Positions 53,992-64,000 of a stretch of 64,000 nucleotides of DNA are shown here, one piece after another. Below the pieces are notes generated by a model that was given only the letters and a program-made list of their open reading frames with translations, did no database searches and was not told the DNA's origin. The stretch covers positions 62,001 to 126,000 of the forward strand of contig NZ_JMQI01000077.1 in the NCBI RefSeq assembly GCF_000695625.1, given 5' to 3'. Made by a program: the position numbers and the translations under genes. The DNA is from Amycolatopsis rifamycinica (GTDB taxonomy: Bacteria > Actinomycetota > Actinomycetes > Mycobacteriales > Pseudonocardiaceae). How positions within the stretch are numbered: position 1 is the stretch's first letter; each line of letters starts with the position of its first letter.

Positions 53992-54423
53992 TCACTCGGC
54001 GCGAACAACCTGGTGCAGGGCCGCGCGCAGCCGCTCGGCGTCGTCGGCGGAGAGCGGTTCCAGCAGGAGCGCCTCGGCCTTCCGCGTGACCTCCGCCCCC
54101 GCTTCGCGGACGCGCTCCCCTTCGGGAGTCAGCACCACGAGGCGCTTGCGCCGGTCCCCCGGCGCGACCTCGCGCCGGACCAGGCCCTTGGCCTCGAGTT
54201 CGTCGACGAGGGCGACCATCGTCGTCCGGTCGACGCCGAGCCGCGCCGCGCCGTCCTGCTGCGACTGCGCCGGCCCGTCACCGAAGAGGGTGAGCAGCGC
54301 GAGCTGCCGGCCGGTGACACCCAGAGGTGCGTACAGCGGCTCCGCCAGCTCGGCGAGCCGCAGCTGGGCGTGTTTGAGCAGGTAGCCGAGCCGCTGGGTG
54401 ACGGCGAGGGGCGCGCTGGACAT
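53992..54423 (-). CDS. MarR family regulator
   Basis: 143 aa. Winged helix: APLGVTGRQLALLTLFGDGPAQSQQDGAARLGVDRTTMVALVDELEAKGLVRREVAPGDRRKRLVVLTPEG. The gene is upstream of the ABC exporter on the same strand and divergent from an LLM flavoenzyme, with an ACTGA/TCAGT dyad between the divergent pair. Likely senses a phenolic or drug-like compound and controls the neighbours (inference). Confidence 0.92.
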   Translation of the reverse strand: MSSAPLAVTQRLGYLLKHAQLRLAELAEPLYAPLGVTGRQLALLTLFGDGPAQSQQDGAARLGVDRTTMVALVDELEAKGLVRREVAPGDRRKRLVVLTPEGERVREAGAEVTRKAEALLLEPLSADDAERLRAALHQVVRAE

Positions 54424-54442
54424 GGGCTGACTCTACACCTAC

Positions 54443-54455
54443 ACTGATCGTCAGT
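54443..54455. promoter_or_regulatory. ACTGA-TCG-TCAGT dyad, MarR operator candidate
   Basis: A 5-bp inverted repeat followed by another ACTGAT, in the 72-base divergent gap between the MarR and LLM genes. Confidence 0.45.
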
Positions 54456-54495
54456 AACACTGATGATTTGGCTGACTGACTATCAGGAGTTCCTC

Positions 54496-55350
54496 ATGCC
54501 TACCGTCGGGCTCAAGCCCCCTCAGCAGCACATCGGCATCCCCGCGCTCCGCGACATCTGGGCGATCGCCGACGACGCCGGCTTCGACGGCTGCTGGGTG
54601 TTCGACCACCTCGCCCCGATGGGCCCCGACCGCACCGGCGACGTCTTCGACGGCTGGAGCCTGCTGGCCGCGATGGCCGAGGCGACGAAGCGGGTGCGGA
54701 TCGGCTGCCTGGTGTCCGGCAACACCAACCGGCACCCGGGCACGTTCGCCAAGATCGCGGCGACCGTCGACCACCTCTCCGGCGGCCGGCTCGACGTCGG
54801 CCTCGGCGCGGGCGGCGACACCTGGACCGACGCGATGATGGGCACCCCGACCCCGTCGGCGGTCGAACGCGTCGAACGGCTGGCCGAGACCTGCGAAATC
54901 CTCCGTCTGCTGTGGACCCGGCCCGAGACCACCTACCCGGGCCGCCACTACAGGCTGACCGGCGCGATCAGCGATCCGAAGCCGGTGCAACGGCCGAAAC
55001 CGCCGCTGTGGCTGGGCAGCAGCGGCGAAAAGCGCGGTCTGCGCGTCGTCGCCGAGCACGCCGACGTCTGGCTCAACGCCGCCCTGCCGGGGACGGAAAT
55101 CGCCGAGCTGCAACGGCTTTCGCGCGTCTTGGACGAGCACTGCGCGGCGGTGGGCCGCGACCCGGCGGCGATCCGCCGTGCCGTGCAGTTCCGGCTGCCG
55201 TCCGATGCGGACAGTGCCCTGCGCCTCGCGGAGAGCTACGCGAAAGCGGGCTTCACCGAGCTGGTCCTGATGCCCGGCGGCTCCGGGGACGTCGTCGCGG
55301 CCGCCGAAGCGGCCGCGAAGCTGCTGTCCCGCCTGCGAGACGTCGGCTGA
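54496..55350 (+). CDS. LLM-class flavin-dependent oxidoreductase
   Basis: 284 aa from ATG 54496, with AGGAG 6 bases upstream; a longer in-frame ATG at 54463 lacks a site. TIM-barrel features: GFDGCWVFDHLAPMGPDRTGDVFDGWSLLAAMAEATKRVRIGCLVSGNTNRHPGTFAKIAATVDHLSGGRLDVGLGAGG, and a PPLWLGSSGEKRGLRVVAEHADVWL F420/FMN-binding region. Probably uses F420 or FMN with an unknown substrate. Divergent from the MarR gene. Confidence 0.93.
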   Translation: MPTVGLKPPQQHIGIPALRDIWAIADDAGFDGCWVFDHLAPMGPDRTGDVFDGWSLLAAMAEATKRVRIGCLVSGNTNRHPGTFAKIAATVDHLSGGRLDVGLGAGGDTWTDAMMGTPTPSAVERVERLAETCEILRLLWTRPETTYPGRHYRLTGAISDPKPVQRPKPPLWLGSSGEKRGLRVVAEHADVWLNAALPGTEIAELQRLSRVLDEHCAAVGRDPAAIRRAVQFRLPSDADSALRLAESYAKAGFTELVLMPGGSGDVVAAAEAAAKLLSRLRDVG

Positions 55351-55383
55351 ACCGGGCGGCGGCCCGCTCGGTAGCCTGACGAG

Positions 55384-56736
55384 GTGGGAACGGAGGTGGG
55401 CCAGGCGCCCGCATGGCGGCGCGCGGCCCGGCTCTTCACGGCGCCGGCACGCCCCGGCGAGGTCGGCCCCCTGCGCTGGGACCTGGGGTTTTACCTGGCC
55501 TGTCTGGCTTTCGCGCTGCCGACGGCGTTGGTGGCCGAGTTCTACGGATACCGCGTGTGGGGCAATTTCGCGACGGTGGCCTACGGCTTCGGCGCGGCGC
55601 ACAGCGGATACCTGCTGCTGTCCGCCCGCCGGGGACGCGCCCCGCGCGGACTCCTCGGCTCACGCTGGTGCGGTATCGCCGCGGTCGCGCTGTTGGCCAT
55701 GATCATCCCGCTGGCGCTTCTGGTGATTCGCCGGCTGACCGGGGTGGACTGGCTGATCACGCCGGGCTCGTGGGCCGCGCAGCCCGAGGTCTGGGTGATC
55801 GAGCGGTCCGCGGATCTGCTGCTGCGCCACGGAACCCCGTACGTCGACGTCACCGCGCTCGACCGGGCGCCCGAGGTGAACGACTACACCCCCTACGGCC
55901 CGGTGATGACGGTCTTCGGCCTGCCGCGGGCGCTGTTCGGCGGCACCCCGCTGACGAACGCCCTCACCGACGCTCGGTGGATGTTCGCCCTGGCCGCCGT
56001 CGCGTGCGTGCTCGGCACGCTGAAGCTGCTGAAGTGGCCGAAGGTGCCGGTCGGCGCCGCACAGCTCGCGGTGGCCTGCCCGCTCACCGCGCTCACCTGG
56101 GCCGTGGCCGGCCCGGACCTGGCCATCGTCGGGCTGCTGGTGCTCAGCTGCGCGCTCGCGGCCACCGGGCGGGTCGCCTGGTCGGGCCTGGTGCTCGCGC
56201 TGGTCGTCAGCGCGAAGCTCATCGTCGCGCCCGCGGCCGCGGTCCTGGCGGTGCTGGTGCTGGTGCGCCGGGGACGGGGTCTCGACTGGGCGGCGCTGGG
56301 CCGGTTCGCGGCGGCGCTGGTGGCGACGACGGCCGCCGTGCACCTGCCGGTGTACCTGGTGGATCCGGCGGCGTTCGTCGAGCACGTCTTCCGGTTCCCG
56401 CTCGGCATGGGCGTCGTGCGCTCGCCCGCGGCCAGCCCGCTCCCGGGCCACCTGATCGCCGAGACCGGCCCGTTGGGCCAGGTGGCGGCGTTCGCGCTCG
56501 TCGGCGCCGCGGCCGTGGCGATGGTCGTCTGGCTGGTGCGCCGGCCCCCCGCGAACGGCTCCGCCGCACTGCTGCGCATCGCCGTCGGACTCGGCGCGTT
56601 GATCCTGCTCACCCCGGCCACCCGGTACGGCTACCTGGTGTACCCGCTGGTCCTGCTCGGGGCCCACCTGGCGTTCCGCGTGGCCGAAGTTCCCGCTGCG
56701 CCCCCCGCGCAGCAGTCCTCGCCTACTTCTTCTTGA
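55384..56736 (+). CDS. GT-C-like integral membrane glycosyltransferase (DUF2029-like)
   Basis: 450 aa with about ten membrane helices. The early segment EFYGYRVWGNFATVAYGF and the external loop VDWLITPGSWAAQPEVWVIERSADLLLRHGTPYVDVTALDRAPEVNDYTPYGPVMTVFGLPRALFGGT place it near the polyprenyl-phosphate-mannose-dependent (DUF2029/GT87) type, where the YTPYGPV-like motif is common. Presumably adds sugars to lipid or wall glycans outside the membrane. Family placement is from memory; exact donor unknown. Confidence 0.75.
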   Translation: MGTEVGQAPAWRRAARLFTAPARPGEVGPLRWDLGFYLACLAFALPTALVAEFYGYRVWGNFATVAYGFGAAHSGYLLLSARRGRAPRGLLGSRWCGIAAVALLAMIIPLALLVIRRLTGVDWLITPGSWAAQPEVWVIERSADLLLRHGTPYVDVTALDRAPEVNDYTPYGPVMTVFGLPRALFGGTPLTNALTDARWMFALAAVACVLGTLKLLKWPKVPVGAAQLAVACPLTALTWAVAGPDLAIVGLLVLSCALAATGRVAWSGLVLALVVSAKLIVAPAAAVLAVLVLVRRGRGLDWAALGRFAAALVATTAAVHLPVYLVDPAAFVEHVFRFPLGMGVVRSPAASPLPGHLIAETGPLGQVAAFALVGAAAVAMVVWLVRRPPANGSAALLRIAVGLGALILLTPATRYGYLVYPLVLLGAHLAFRVAEVPAAPPAQQSSPTSS

Positions 56737-56932
56737 CCCTGGTGGCCCCGCCGCGCCCCCGCAGCTGGACACCCGACTCCGACAGCACCCGGTGGACGAA
56801 CCCGTAGGACCGCCCCGTCGACTCCGCCAGCGCCCGGATGCTCGAGCCCTTCTCGTATTTCTTCTTCAGGTCAGCGGCCAGCTTGTCGCGCGTGTTGCCG
56901 GTGATCCGCGCGCCTTTCTTGAGATCAGCCAC
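56723..56932 (-). CDS. Small HTH DNA-binding protein (69 aa)
   Basis: GTG start with GGGAAGG upstream. Entirely an HTH module with basic tail: RITGNTRDKLAADLKKKYEKGSSIRALAESTGRSYGFVHRVLSESGVQLRGRGGATRVKKK. This is a small helix-turn-helix protein conserved in actinomycetes. The final 14 bases overlap the convergent glycosyltransferase gene. Function unknown; it may bind the ends of recombination or replication structures, or regulate ribosome-linked neighbours, but nothing here shows it. Confidence 0.85.
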   Translation of the reverse strand: MADLKKGARITGNTRDKLAADLKKKYEKGSSIRALAESTGRSYGFVHRVLSESGVQLRGRGGATRVKKK

Positions 56933-57003
56933 GTCGATCGCCTTCCCGCCGAGAGTGTTCTGGGCCACATATCGGCCCCTGCCGGGGCAATGATCGAACA
57001 CTG

Positions 57004-57110
57004 AGCGCCGGAATGCCAGACGACAGCCGCGAAACAGCCGAAATTGCGATCACATTGGGCCATTCCAGTGCTCTACGGCGAGTGATCTTGCACCCGAATG
57101 GACGCACGCC
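57004..57110. other. Intergenic, no feature
   Basis: 107 bases between the HTH gene (on the same strand) and the ABC-F gene; a short GC-poorer stretch could hold the HTH promoter. No dyad or gene is clear. Confidence 0.3.
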
Positions 57111-58739
<1,629 letters not shown>

Positions 58740-58876
58740 GGGGAACTCCCGTGGAAAGGGGGCGTACGGAGGACAGCATCAGGCGGCCGCTCGGGCCGCG
58801 GCGTCACTCCAGCTGGATATCCACGGAACCCAGTGTACGGGCCGCCGTCCACCGGTTTTCCCGGACGTGGGCGGTC

Positions 58877-59524
58877 TCACCCGTCGCGCAGGGTGACCTG
58901 CACGGACAGCGCTCGGACGGCGGCCTCCCCCAGCACGGCCCGGCTCGGTTCGCCGACGTCCAGCACGCGGGGTTCGGCACGGGAGAACAGCGGGGCCAGG
59001 CGCCGGTCCTCGCGCAGCTCGTCGAGCGCCCGGCGGTCACCGCCCAGCACCACGGCATCCACTTCGGACAGCCGGGGCACGAGCACCTCGAAGACGTCCT
59101 TCGCCGCGTCCTGGAGCGCGTGGCGGGCCTGGTCCGCGCGACGCCGGGCGAAGCGCTGCTGCGACCACCCGCCCGCGGCGGAGCGGCCCTGCACGAGGTG
59201 CCGGTCGGTGCGCGAGACCTCGATCCGGCCGTCCCGCGCGATGCCGACGCTGTGGCCGCCCCGGCGCACCAGCACGAGCGCGATGCGCCGCGGCACCAGC
59301 GCGTGGGCGACAAGCCCGGCCACGGATGGTTCTCCGAGTGGCCCGAACGGGACGGGGGCGGTCGCGGTGGTGCCGTCGGCCGCGGTCACGCGGACCTCGT
59401 GCGGGGTGGCCTCGGTGCGGGCGATCCCGTCGTGCCGCTCGGCGAAGCGGGCGAAGAAGCCGTCCAGCCGCTCGGGCGGTACCTCGACCGTGCGGCCGCC
59501 GCCCGCAGCCTCCCGTGGCTTCAT
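58877..59524 (-). CDS. acVLRF1 family peptidyl-tRNA hydrolase (ribosome quality control)
   Basis: 215 aa from ATG 59524. The signature GGWSQQRFARRR (SQQR at 121-124) marks the actinobacterial Vms1-like release factor, in which Gln performs peptidyl-tRNA hydrolysis on split 50S ribosomes. The preceding RTDRHLVQGRSAAGGW is also conserved. It should rescue stalled nascent chains; being beside an ABC-F gene fits this role (inference for operon). Confidence 0.88.
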   Translation of the reverse strand: MKPREAAGGGRTVEVPPERLDGFFARFAERHDGIARTEATPHEVRVTAADGTTATAPVPFGPLGEPSVAGLVAHALVPRRIALVLVRRGGHSVGIARDGRIEVSRTDRHLVQGRSAAGGWSQQRFARRRADQARHALQDAAKDVFEVLVPRLSEVDAVVLGGDRRALDELREDRRLAPLFSRAEPRVLDVGEPSRAVLGEAAVRALSVQVTLRDG

Positions 59525-59597
59525 ACGAACTGTGCCTTCACCAGAAAAGGGTACGGGGCCGCCGCGATCATCGCGACGGCCCCGCACCGGGTGCTGC

Positions 59598-62543
59598 TTA
59601 CAGCGGGTGGACCGGACCGTTGTTGGTCACGCCCCGCACGTTCGACGGCGCTCCGGCCGCCGGGGGCTGGACGAACCCGTTGATGTGCAGGGCCACCGAG
59701 CGGATCGAGCCCGCGTCGCCGCCGGCCGCGTCGACCACGGAGAACGTCCACGTGCCGTCGGCCGCCGCACCGGTCAGGCCGCCGGTCAGCGACTGCGTCG
59801 GCCGCCAGGTGCCGGTGAACGGCGCGTTGGCCGAGGTCACCGTGCTGAACGCGGCCGCCGCGTCGTCGGCGAAGACGACCTTGCACAGGTTCTTGCCCGA
59901 GCTGCCGTTGCGCTGGAACACCGTCGCCTTCCCACCCGAAGGCGCGGTCAGCGTGCCGACCAGGTCACCGACGTACGAGTGGTTCAGCCCCACCGTCGTC
60001 GACGCCGGGTCGGTGCCGCAGGTGGTGCCGTCCACGGAGAACGTCACCTTGGACGCGCGGCCGACCCCGGTGACCGGGATGGTCACCGACGCCCCGACCG
60101 GGCTGTTGTCCGGGATCGCCACCGGCGCGCCGGTGTAGGCGAAGTCCTGCGCGACCGGCGACGGGGTGCCGACCGGGAGCGAGAACGTCGTCGTCGTCGG
60201 CGAGTGCGCCCCCGCGAAGGTGACGCGGGCGTTCAGCACCACCGGCACGCCGAGCTGCTGGCTCGCCGGGACGGTGATGGTGAAGTCGTTGACGCCGGTC
60301 TGTCCCGGGCTGATGGTGCCGTAGGACTTCGACCGCGGCGCCACCGTGACCCCCGGGGTGGGGCTGGTGAGCACGACGCTGGTGGACACCGCGGTGCCGT
60401 CGCCGTCGTTGGTCACCGGCAGCGTCACCTTGGCGGTGTCACCCGGGTCGAGCGCCGAGCCGCCGTCGGCCGGGGTGACCGTCGGCTGCTTGGCCACCGC
60501 GAGGGGCTGCGGGCTGGCGCCGGTGTAGGCCAGCACCTTGTCCGCGAGGATGACGCCGGCCCCGGTGAAGTTGTCGCTGCCCGGGGTCTCGATGTCGATC
60601 GCGGTGTTGATCAGCGCTTCCCGCACCTCCGCGGGCGGCAGGCCGGGGTTGCCGGACAGCACGAGCGCGGCGATGGCGGCCGCGTGCGGGGCGGCGGCCG
60701 AGGTGCCGAAGAACGGGTTGAACCCGGTCACGCTGGTGGTGACGCCGTCGGCCGCGGTGATCTCCGGCTTGTTCCGGACCTCGCCGCCGGTCGAAGACAC
60801 GTTGCCCGGGGTGATCGGCGTGCCGTTCGCCTCGTAGAACACGCGCCGCGGGCCGTCGGAGGTGAACCGCTCGGCCTTGGTGGCGCCGCTGAACGCGCCC
60901 GGGTACGGGCCCGCCGGGTTGGCCGGGTCGCCCGGTTCCAGTGCCCGGCCGAACGCCTTGGCCGCCGGGGCGGCCGCGACGCTGAAGGCGTCACGGGCGG
61001 CCGAGTGGCCGACGGTCACACCCGGGGTGTTGTAGGCCTTGAGCCCGGCCGAGTCGGAGAACCGGCCGCGCAGCGCGGAAAGCGACAGGTAGCGGTTCTG
61101 GCCGGAGAACTTGACGATGGCCAGCCGCAGGCCGGTTCCGCCGAACGTGGGCGTCCGCAGGATCTCGTACGGGTCCTGCGTGCCGTCCTGGACGTTCTGG
61201 CTGAAGCTGACCACCGCGCCCGTGGCGTCGAGCAGGTAGAGGTCGTAGTCGTTCGCGGACGCGCCGAGCGGGTCGGACCAGTGCAGCGTCACCGGCACGC
61301 CGGCCGACGAAGCGCTCGAGATCGGTTCGTAGATCTGGCTGCCCGCCGCGCCGGCGAAGTTGTGCGCGGTGCCGGCGAACTTGCCGACCGACTTGCCGGA
61401 GTCGGCGAAGTCGCCTTCCCAGTGCGCGGCGGTGCCGCTGGCGACGTTGCCTTCGTTGCCCGCGGAGGAGAAGTACAGCGCGCCGTCGGCGGTCACGTCG
61501 TTCACGGCCTGGGCGATGATCCAGTCCTGGAACGGCGATTCCTTGAAGTAGATCACGTCGTCGACGATGACGTCGCAGTGCGACTCGAAGCGCAGCTTGC
61601 GGATGTTGTCGGCGAAGCTGGCGTCGGAGTTGAACGCCGAGGCGAAGCCGAGCGCGGCGCGGGGCGCGAGGTCGTGGATGATCTCGAGCATCGCGGTGCC
61701 CTCGTCGCCCTCGCCCTCCTGGCCGGCGATGACGTCGACGTCCGGCAGTTCGCCCTTGGCCTGCGAAGCGGCCAGGGAGTCGACGCCGTCGGACAGCGCG
61801 CACGCCTTGACGCCGACGCCGGTGACGCCGAACTGCTGGCGGGCGAGGTCGGCGTTGTGCGCCCGGTCGCCTTCGCTGACCAGCGGTGCGGCCGCGGCGG
61901 CGCTGCGCTGGGACTGGGCGCTGACGGCCTTTTGCAGCTCGCCGGCGATGCGGTCGGCCTTCTGCTGCTTGGTCTCGGTCTTTTCCGGCGTCGTCGCCGG
62001 GGTGGCCAGTTCCCGGGCGGTCATCGCCTGGTCGGCCTGCTCGACGCGCTTGACGTCGCCGCGGGCGGCGATCTCGCCGACCTTGTCCAGCGGCACTTCG
62101 GCGCGGACGCTGCCGTAGCGGTCCGACACCGCGCGGATGCCCGCCCCGGCCTTGGTGAGCCCGGCGAGCAGGTCCGGGGAGACCTTGCTCGCGCGGATGT
62201 CGACCAGGACGGTTCCGGTCGCGGAAACGGCGGCCCCATCCCGCAAGCTGTTCAGCTGCTTCCCCACGCCCTTGGCGGCGACGAGCAGCTTGCTGTCTAC
62301 TTTGGACTCGGCGGCGGTGCGGCCCGCCTTGACCGCCTGCAGGGCGGCGATCTGCTGTTGTGCGGTCTCGCTGAACGCGTCCGGAGCGGACGCGGGTGCG
62401 GCCCCCGCGACGGGCGGGGAAACCAGGCCGAGCGCGGCGAGCAGAGCCGCGGCGCCGGCGGTGAGCACTGTGGATCTCGATCTGTTGGAACGGGTACGGC
62501 GCACGGGCGCCCTCCGATTCTCCAGGCGCGTGCCCCGACTCAC
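59598..62543 (-). CDS. Secreted S8-family protein with Glu replacing the catalytic His, plus P-domain
   Basis: 981 aa from GTG 62543. Sec signal (VLTAGAAALLAALGLVSPPVAGAA), a propeptide region, then an S8 catalytic domain: Asp252 (ACALSDGVDS), the usual HGT motif reads DEGT with Glu281 (GDEGTAMLEIIH), oxyanion Asn363 (SSAGNEG) and Ser615 (FGTSAAAPHAA). After it a CARDB-like stretch and a C-terminal proprotein-convertase P-domain (HSYVGDLVGTLTAPSG, GTWTFSVVDAAGGDAGSI). S53 sedolisins also use Glu, so activity at low pH is possible. Function outside the cell unknown. Confidence 0.92.
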   Translation of the reverse strand: MSRGTRLENRRAPVRRTRSNRSRSTVLTAGAAALLAALGLVSPPVAGAAPASAPDAFSETAQQQIAALQAVKAGRTAAESKVDSKLLVAAKGVGKQLNSLRDGAAVSATGTVLVDIRASKVSPDLLAGLTKAGAGIRAVSDRYGSVRAEVPLDKVGEIAARGDVKRVEQADQAMTARELATPATTPEKTETKQQKADRIAGELQKAVSAQSQRSAAAAAPLVSEGDRAHNADLARQQFGVTGVGVKACALSDGVDSLAASQAKGELPDVDVIAGQEGEGDEGTAMLEIIHDLAPRAALGFASAFNSDASFADNIRKLRFESHCDVIVDDVIYFKESPFQDWIIAQAVNDVTADGALYFSSAGNEGNVASGTAAHWEGDFADSGKSVGKFAGTAHNFAGAAGSQIYEPISSASSAGVPVTLHWSDPLGASANDYDLYLLDATGAVVSFSQNVQDGTQDPYEILRTPTFGGTGLRLAIVKFSGQNRYLSLSALRGRFSDSAGLKAYNTPGVTVGHSAARDAFSVAAAPAAKAFGRALEPGDPANPAGPYPGAFSGATKAERFTSDGPRRVFYEANGTPITPGNVSSTGGEVRNKPEITAADGVTTSVTGFNPFFGTSAAAPHAAAIAALVLSGNPGLPPAEVREALINTAIDIETPGSDNFTGAGVILADKVLAYTGASPQPLAVAKQPTVTPADGGSALDPGDTAKVTLPVTNDGDGTAVSTSVVLTSPTPGVTVAPRSKSYGTISPGQTGVNDFTITVPASQQLGVPVVLNARVTFAGAHSPTTTTFSLPVGTPSPVAQDFAYTGAPVAIPDNSPVGASVTIPVTGVGRASKVTFSVDGTTCGTDPASTTVGLNHSYVGDLVGTLTAPSGGKATVFQRNGSSGKNLCKVVFADDAAAAFSTVTSANAPFTGTWRPTQSLTGGLTGAAADGTWTFSVVDAAGGDAGSIRSVALHINGFVQPPAAGAPSNVRGVTNNGPVHPL

Positions 62544-62818
62544 GCTGACCGACCGCCGGTGATCACCGGCTGAGCACAGCTAAGTACCGGTAGTTCTACG
62601 TAAACATCAGCCGTTCGAGTGACAAAGGACGGATAATTTCCCGAATGGGCCGGATGACGTAGGCCGTTCAGCGCAGCGGTCAACCGGTCACCGGACACGC
62701 ACCGGACAAATGATCGCTCCACCGCCCGCCGCAAGGGCGACCACGGGCTGGGACGTCCACAAGCAACTCGCGGAGCGTGCAACCGGGGGAGCCACGCGGG
62801 AAGTTCGTTACCGCTGCC
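62544..62818. promoter_or_regulatory. Gap between the S8 protein gene and the upstream dGTPase-like gene, holding the S8 promoter, with a perfect palindrome
   Basis: 275 bases, with AT-rich promoter-like sequence around 62580-62640 and the palindrome GCCGGTGATCACCGGC at 62555-62570, 12 bases before the S8 GTG. No convincing small gene; the longest open frame on the minus strand (62540-62782) has poor codon bias. Confidence 0.5.
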
Positions 62819-64000
62819 TCAAAGGACGAACGAGTCCGACCACGGCTGCGACGCCCGCCCGGACAGCGCGTCCAGCAGCGTCACCGCCTGCTTGTCGGTC
62901 AGCGAAGCCACGAAGTCGACCACCGCCCGCCCGCGGGCCAGGCCGCGCACCGCGTCCGCCCCCGTCACCGGCTCACCCGTCGCCCCCACCAGCAGCTCCG
63001 GCGCCGACCGGGCCAGCCCGGCGTACTCGGCGCGGGCCAGCTCGACCAGGTCGTGCAGCCGGCGCGGCAGGCGGGAGACCTCGTCGCGGTCGAGCAGCCA
63101 CGCGTCGAGCGCGTCGACCAGGCTCGTCACCACGCCGGCCTGCCCGCGCTGGTGCAGCGCGAGGTCGGGGCGCAGCAGCACGAACCGGCGGTGCACGAAC
63201 TTGAGCACCTGGACCTCGTGCCACTGGGCGGGCCGCAGCGAGACGTGCCCGGTGCGGGTGGACGGCGACGCGAGCAGGTACACGCCGTCGACCAGCCGGG
63301 CGGTCCAGTTCGCGGAGAACGCCGCGGTGGCCTGCTCCGCCTCGATCGAGCCGTCGAACTCCCCCGCCAGCAGGCCGTCGGCCAGCTCGGCGCGCACCCG
63401 CGCGACGGCGGCGGCGAACGCGTCGTCGTCGACGATCCACGCGTCCTTGGCGTGCATGCGGCGGCGGAGGCGTTCCAGCGACCGGCCCGGGCGGCGCAGG
63501 TCCGCGTGCAGCGTCTCGTCGTCCAGCGACGCCAGCTCGACGGCGTGCTCGAGCCACTCCCCCAGCTCCGCGGCGACCGGTGCGTGCTGCAGCACGCCGA
63601 TGCGGTGGAAGTCCTGCAGGTCGTGGATGGCGTAGGCGATGTCGTCGGCGGTGTCCATCACGGACGCTTCGACGGTCTGCTGCCACCCTTCGACGCGGCC
63701 GGCGAAGGCCGCGCGCGCCTGCTCGAAGTCGTCGAGTTCGGTGGCGTAGGCGGAGAACTTGGCCGCGCCGGTGCCGGGCAGGCCGCCCGGCTCGCCCGCC
63801 CCGCGGGGCGGCACGGCCAGCTCCGAGGGGTGCGGCGCGGGGTGGTGCAGCCGCAGCCACGGGTACTTGAGGACGGCGGCCCGCACCGCGGCGGTCAGGT
63901 CCAGCCCGATCGCCGACGGCCCCCGCACGTCGGTCGTGGTGATGATCCGGAACGTCTGCGCGTTGCCCTCGAAGCCGTCGGCGAGGCCGAAGCGGTGCCG
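62819..64000 (-). CDS. dGTPase-like deoxynucleoside triphosphohydrolase (HD domain), 5' truncated by window edge
   Basis: At least 393 codons; the frame stays open to the window end. The visible N-terminal part (RHRFGLADGFEGNAQTFRII) is characteristic of the dGTPase HD family, and SVMDTADDIAYAIHDLQDFHRIGVL supplies the second His/Asp metal residues. The rest follows dNTP triphosphohydrolase lines (LARAEYAGLARSAPELL). Hydrolyses dNTPs to deoxynucleosides and triphosphate; metal-dependent. Confidence 0.92.
   Translation of the reverse strand, partial: RHRFGLADGFEGNAQTFRIITTTDVRGPSAIGLDLTAAVRAAVLKYPWLRLHHPAPHPSELAVPPRGAGEPGGLPGTGAAKFSAYATELDDFEQARAAFAGRVEGWQQTVEASVMDTADDIAYAIHDLQDFHRIGVLQHAPVAAELGEWLEHAVELASLDDETLHADLRRPGRSLERLRRRMHAKDAWIVDDDAFAAAVARVRAELADGLLAGEFDGSIEAEQATAAFSANWTARLVDGVYLLASPSTRTGHVSLRPAQWHEVQVLKFVHRRFVLLRPDLALHQRGQAGVVTSLVDALDAWLLDRDEVSRLPRRLHDLVELARAEYAGLARSAPELLVGATGEPVTGADAVRGLARGRAVVDFVASLTDKQAVTLLDALSGRASQPWSDSFVL

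Noticed and set aside
62540..62782. Small gene upstream of the S8 protein
   Set aside because: Codon bias is poor, no ribosome site, and it overlaps the promoter region.

Overview
The window is about 64 kb of very GC-rich actinobacterial chromosome. Frequent GTG/TTG starts, four-base start/stop overlaps, an IdeR/DtxR iron box, a DasR-type chitin operator, F420/deazaflavin-type oxidoreductases, a TIGR03084 (mycothiol-type) protein, a DUF222/HNH nuclease and an acVLRF1 release factor all point to a soil actinomycete. Pseudonocardiaceae, and Amycolatopsis-like in particular, is the best guess; this is inferred from gene content, not from a marker gene. I see no rRNA, tRNA, CRISPR array, prophage or insertion sequence. 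Base composition is even, apart from somewhat AT-richer promoter regions.

Layout. 0-2.3 kb: 3' part of a secreted subtilisin-like protease. 2.2-5.4 kb: a compact minus-strand operon (unknown protein, MauD-like thioredoxin, Tat-exported Cys-rich protein, membrane protein interrupted by an in-frame TGA) with a divergent MauE-like gene. It looks like a dedicated oxidative-folding and export system for one unknown Cys-rich protein. 5.5-7.8 kb: TetR, deazaflavin nitroreductase, SCO6745-family gene. 7.8-11.8 kb: iron-siderophore ABC importer with an IdeR box inside its promoter. 11.8-14.6 kb: MarR/DUF6069 pair around a perfect 17-bp inverted repeat, then a secreted trypsin-fold protein lacking two catalytic residues. 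14.7-19.1 kb: TetR, HTH_42 and WYL regulators, cytosine-deaminase-like enzyme, IPNS-like oxygenase. 19-22.2 kb: lipoprotein, diguanylate cyclase, DasR-site chitinase. 22.2-25 kb: MurJ flippase between unknown genes.

25-34 kb: a tightly coupled seven-gene catabolic operon (TIGR03084, AtuA-like, acyl-CoA dehydrogenase, carboxyltransferase, biotin carboxylase, acyl-CoA dehydrogenase, TetR), probably for branched or terpenoid acyl-CoAs. 34-37 kb: DUF222/HNH nuclease, enoyl-CoA hydratase plus acetoacetate-decarboxylase-like pair. 37-41.5 kb: nrdAB behind two NrdR-like boxes and a structured leader; NrdB has the class Ic (Mn/Fe, no tyrosyl radical) residue set. 41.5-46.6 kb: PPOX enzyme, AraC regulator with P450, and a PAS-GGDEF-EAL protein with both catalytic motifs broken. 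46.6-52 kb: Bcp peroxiredoxin, GNAT, LCP ligase, cyclopropane synthase-like methyltransferase, hydrolase, SIS protein, then an array of TCACGCGTGA repeats between convergent genes. 52-57 kb: ABC exporter with MarR, LLM flavoenzyme, GT-C-like membrane protein, small HTH protein. 57-64 kb: ABC-F ATPase next to acVLRF1 (both ribosome-associated families), a second secreted S8-fold protease with Glu where the catalytic His should be, and the 3' part of a dGTPase-like gene.

The strongest candidates for undescribed biology are the MauD/MauE-linked Cys-rich exported protein, the pseudo-trypsin with a repeat domain, the His-less S8 protein, and the regulatory inverted repeats.
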